Assembly (NCBI RefSeq): GCF_004344915.1
Contig: NZ_SKFG01000010.1
Location: 1-64,000 of the forward strand
DNA length: 64,000 nucleotides
Direction of reading: 5' to 3'
DNA from: Paenibacillus albiflavus
GTDB lineage: Bacteria; Bacillota; Bacilli; Paenibacillales; NBRC-103111
The first letter of the stretch is position 1; each line of letters opens with the position of its first letter. A program made the position numbers and the translations under genes. The notes under the pieces are model-generated. The model saw nothing but the letters and a program-made list of their open reading frames with translations. It was not told the DNA's origin and ran no database searches. Shown here one piece after another: positions 63,644 through 64,000 of this stretch.

Positions 63644-64000
63644 ATGACGAACGTGAATATTTATGAAATCGATCATGTAACGAAGGTGTATAAAAAAGGG
63701 AAGGTTAAAGCAAACGACGACATTAGCTTTCATGTGAACGAAGGAGAAATTCTTGGACTGCTCGGACCCAATGGTGCTGGGAAGTCAACGATTATAAATC
63801 AAATGGTTGGTCACCTAAGCCCTACAGAAGGAAGTATACGATTTCGTGGTGTTGACGTGCTGAAGCAATCCCATGATGTAGCACAGAATGTCGCCTTCTA
63901 TGCACAGGATCCGCATTCACTTACATCGCTTAAGGTTTGGGAGGTCTTGTATTTTACAGGTAGATTGAGAGGTATGAGTAAGGAAGCTGCAATGATGGAA
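63644..64000 (+). CDS. ABC transporter ATP-binding protein (3' end cut by window edge)
   Basis: First 119 codons of an ABC ATPase: YKKGKVKANDDISFHVNEGE, Walker A GPNGAGKST (about 44-52) and a Q-loop region (VAFYAQDPHSLTSLKVWEVL) with Gln at the expected place. The signature and Walker B lie past the edge. The style is that of multidrug or antibiotic exporter ATPases of the CcmA type. GAGGAG lies 3 bp before the ATG, which is close. Confidence 0.88.
   Translation, partial: MTNVNIYEIDHVTKVYKKGKVKANDDISFHVNEGEILGLLGPNGAGKSTIINQMVGHLSPTEGSIRFRGVDVLKQSHDVAQNVAFYAQDPHSLTSLKVWEVLYFTGRLRGMSKEAAMME

Noticed and set aside
1-64000. Insertion sequence, prophage, toxin-antitoxin or known defence island
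   Set aside because: No transposase, integrase, phage structural, toxin-antitoxin or multi-gene defence genes were found; the window is almost wholly core genes.

Overview
The window is chromosomal DNA of an endospore-forming, naturally competent low-to-mid GC Firmicute, most like a member of the Paenibacillaceae. The evidence is the sporulation and germination genes (spoIIP, gpr, spoVAC/AD/AE), the comE locus, the hrcA heat-shock operon with a CIRCE operator, AddAB instead of RecBCD, T-box leaders, and gene order close to the Bacillus subtilis lepA-hrcA and yqeG-comER regions. Nearly all genes are on the minus strand.

Layout. 1-11.5 kb: addB-addA-sbcD-sbcC (double-strand-break processing; sbcC runs off the left edge). 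11.7-15.9 kb: an S-layer-homology protein whose TPEV-repeat tail lies out of frame past its stop, a 23S-rRNA-type methyltransferase, a Na/Pi cotransporter and a Nudix hydrolase. 16-27.2 kb: the heat-shock unit hrcA-grpE-dnaK-dnaJ plus a small YfhD-like gene, a terminator, then ecsA-ecsB, prmA, a site-2 protease, rsmE and mtaB. 27.3-35.7 kb: a GNAT gene, hemW-ywbE, an array of palindromes beside a DUF559 nuclease/winged-helix gene, lepA-yqxA-spoIIP-gpr and divergent rpsT. 35.7-48.2 kb: a T-box-controlled serS-like gene, holA, an ECF sigma/anti-sigma pair with a likely autoregulated promoter, comEC-comEB-comEA, divergent comER and T-box-controlled leuS. 48.2-54.9 kb: yqeM, an S1/CvfB-like gene, rsfS-yqeK-nadD-yhbY-aroE-yqeH-yqeG. 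55-59.6 kb: moxR-DUF58-transglutaminase. 59.7-63.5 kb: a spoVA-type germination cluster (DUF421-spoVAC-spoVAD-spoVAE with a divergent DUF1657 gene) and two small genes. 63.6-64 kb: the start of an ABC ATPase.

Most of this is conserved core machinery. The less ordinary material lies between genes: (1) four 27-bp palindromes at 51/62/51-bp intervals next to a solitary nuclease gene; (2) two copies of a ~120-bp fold-back element with inverted ends, one splitting comEA from comEB; (3) two copies of a ~90-bp double-hairpin element, one of which encodes the last residues of a small gene, with related short motifs in the leaders of dnaJ, grpE and the Nudix gene; (4) the hrcA promoter, whose spacer contains the upstream gene's terminator; (5) the DUF421 protein with a C-terminal segment resembling the neighbouring DUF1657 protein; (6) ecsAB beside a site-2 protease. 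No tRNA, rRNA, complete insertion sequence, prophage or CRISPR array was seen.
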